This document shows, piece after piece, positions 5,667 to 6,487 of a stretch of DNA of 6,487 nucleotides. The stretch comes from an uncultured Oscillospiraceae bacterium (lineage in GTDB: Bacteria > Bacillota > Clostridia > Oscillospirales > Oscillospiraceae): assembly GCA_934511545.1 (NCBI GenBank), contig CAKSWM010000084.1:1-6487 (forward strand), written 5' to 3'. Position 1 is the stretch's first letter. Every line of letters begins with the position of its first letter. The translations under genes were made by a program, and so were the position numbers. Under the pieces are notes generated by a model. It saw only the letters and a program-made list of their open reading frames with translations, had not been told where the DNA came from and did no database searches.

Positions 5667-6487
5667 TCAAGCAATGGTCCTTTCGGCCTCTTCGAGGTCA
5701 ACGGCGATCACGCTTGAAACGCCCTTTTCCTGCATCGTAACGCCGTAGAGAAGATCAGCCTCCTCCATCGTGCCCCGCCGGTGGGTGATGACCACAAACT
5801 GAGTATCTCCCGCCATCCGCCGCATATACTCGGCGTACCGTATGACGTTTGCCTCGTCAAGGGCGGCGTCGATCTCATCCATTATACAGAACGGGGTCGG
5901 CCGGACCTTCAGTATCGCAAAATAAAGCGCAATTGCCACAAACGACATCTCTCCGCCGGACATAAGACTTATCGTGGACAGCGCTTTCCCCGGCGGCTGC
6001 ACTTTGATCTCGATCCCGCAGTCGAGAACGTTGTTTTCGTCCTCCAGCTCCAGAGCCGCCTTGCCTCCGCCGAACAGCTCAAGGAAAGTCTGGCGGAAGC
6101 AGGTGTCGATCTCGCGGAAGCGCTCAACAAAAATGTCCTTCATGTCATGCGTCAGATCGGCAATCACCTTAATAAGCTCTTTTTTCGCGTTCTCAACATC
6201 GTCGCGCTGTTCTGTAAGGAAATTATAGCGGGTGCTCACGCGCTCATATTCGTCGATCGCGCCGAGATTCGGATTTCCGAGAGCATTGATCCCGCGCTTG
6301 AGCTCGGAAAGCCGGCGATTGGCCTTTGGCAGACTCTCGATCTGCTGGCGCACCTTCTGCGCCGCCGTCAGGCTGAGTTCATAGCTCTCCCACAGCTTGT
6401 CAACGATCTGCTGCTCCTCCATATCTGCGGCGAGCTTCTTTTGTTCGAATCGCGCCGATACACGCTCAAGGTCAAGCAGTTCCCTGT
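5667..6487 (-). CDS. smc: Chromosome segregation ATPase SMC, C-terminal 273 codons (5' end beyond right window edge)
   Basis: SMC condenses and segregates the chromosome as a dimer with ScpA and ScpB, using an ATPase head assembled from its two ends. The reading frame stays open through 6487; the first in-frame ATG at 6422 is internal, because the coding sense continues upstream as coiled-coil sequence (ELLDLERVSARFEQKKLAAD). Only about a fifth of the usual roughly 1,180 residues is present: the end of the returning coiled coil and the C-terminal head. Numbering from that internal Met: NPNLGAIDEYE (50-60), LFGGGKAALEL (116-126), QPPGKALS (142-149), ABC signature SGGE (155-158), Walker B FCIMDEIDAALDE (178-190) with catalytic Glu183, and ITHRRGTME (212-220) with switch His214. 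The stop is 19 bp before ftsY. One oddity is Met159 directly after SGGE, where Lys, Arg or Gln is usual. Identification is certain. Confidence 0.98.
   Translation of the reverse strand, partial: RELLDLERVSARFEQKKLAADMEEQQIVDKLWESYELSLTAAQKVRQQIESLPKANRRLSELKRGINALGNPNLGAIDEYERVSTRYNFLTEQRDDVENAKKELIKVIADLTHDMKDIFVERFREIDTCFRQTFLELFGGGKAALELEDENNVLDCGIEIKVQPPGKALSTISLMSGGEMSFVAIALYFAILKVRPTPFCIMDEIDAALDEANVIRYAEYMRRMAGDTQFVVITHRRGTMEEADLLYGVTMQEKGVSSVIAVDLEEAERTIA

Noticed and set aside
4742..5740. Long plus-strand open frame opposite ftsY (332 codons)
   Set aside because: Codon-aligned shadow of ftsY; it has no family motif, and the sense strand encodes a complete set of SRP GTPase motifs.
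5667..6422. A short stand-alone SMC-head protein starting at 6422
   Set aside because: The frame continues without a stop to the window edge and keeps coding for SMC coiled-coil residues, so the Met at 6422 is internal to a full smc gene.

Overview
The window is a single, tightly packed, one-directional gene block on the minus strand, about 6.5 kb with no gap longer than 22 bases between genes. Read in transcription order (right to left) it holds: the C-terminal part of smc (cut by the right edge), ftsY, an rdgB/HAM1-type nucleotide pyrophosphatase, yhbY, a nadD-yqeK fusion gene, two tandem LytR-CpsA-Psr (LCP) genes, and the first 64 codons of rsfS (cut by the left edge). All eight genes look intact where visible, and all visible starts are ATG. 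Spacing is typical of one operon: 19 bp, a 4-bp ATGA overlap, a 17-bp overlap, 5 bp, 11 bp, 22 bp and 20 bp. I see no tRNA, rRNA, CRISPR array, mobile element, internal promoter or terminator.

The gene families and their order point to a Gram-positive (Bacillota) bacterium, most likely a class Clostridia member of the Oscillospirales/Ruminococcaceae type. The reasons are the Firmicutes-style linkage of yhbY-nadD-yqeK-(LCP)-rsfS, the smc-ftsY pairing, the short FtsY without a long acidic domain, LCP proteins (Gram-positive wall-polymer ligases), and the wording of the SMC C-terminus. This assignment is an inference; no species can be named from the sequence alone.

Functionally the block is housekeeping. 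SMC condenses and segregates the chromosome. FtsY is the signal recognition particle receptor. RdgB removes non-canonical purine triphosphates. YhbY helps ribosome assembly. NadD makes the NAD precursor deamido-NAD, and its fused YqeK domain should hydrolyse Ap4A. The LCP proteins should attach glycopolymers to peptidoglycan. RsfS silences ribosomes when nutrients are low. In Bacillus subtilis the smc-ftsY and yqeI(yhbY)-nadD-yqeK-yqeL(rsfS) sets are separate loci; here they are joined through rdgB.

The points most worth a second look are the NadD-YqeK fusion, the tandem LCP pair with different cytoplasmic tails and a changed acidic active-site position, and the merged operon. I did not find a convincing previously undescribed system; this looks like a conserved core operon with some lineage-specific twists.
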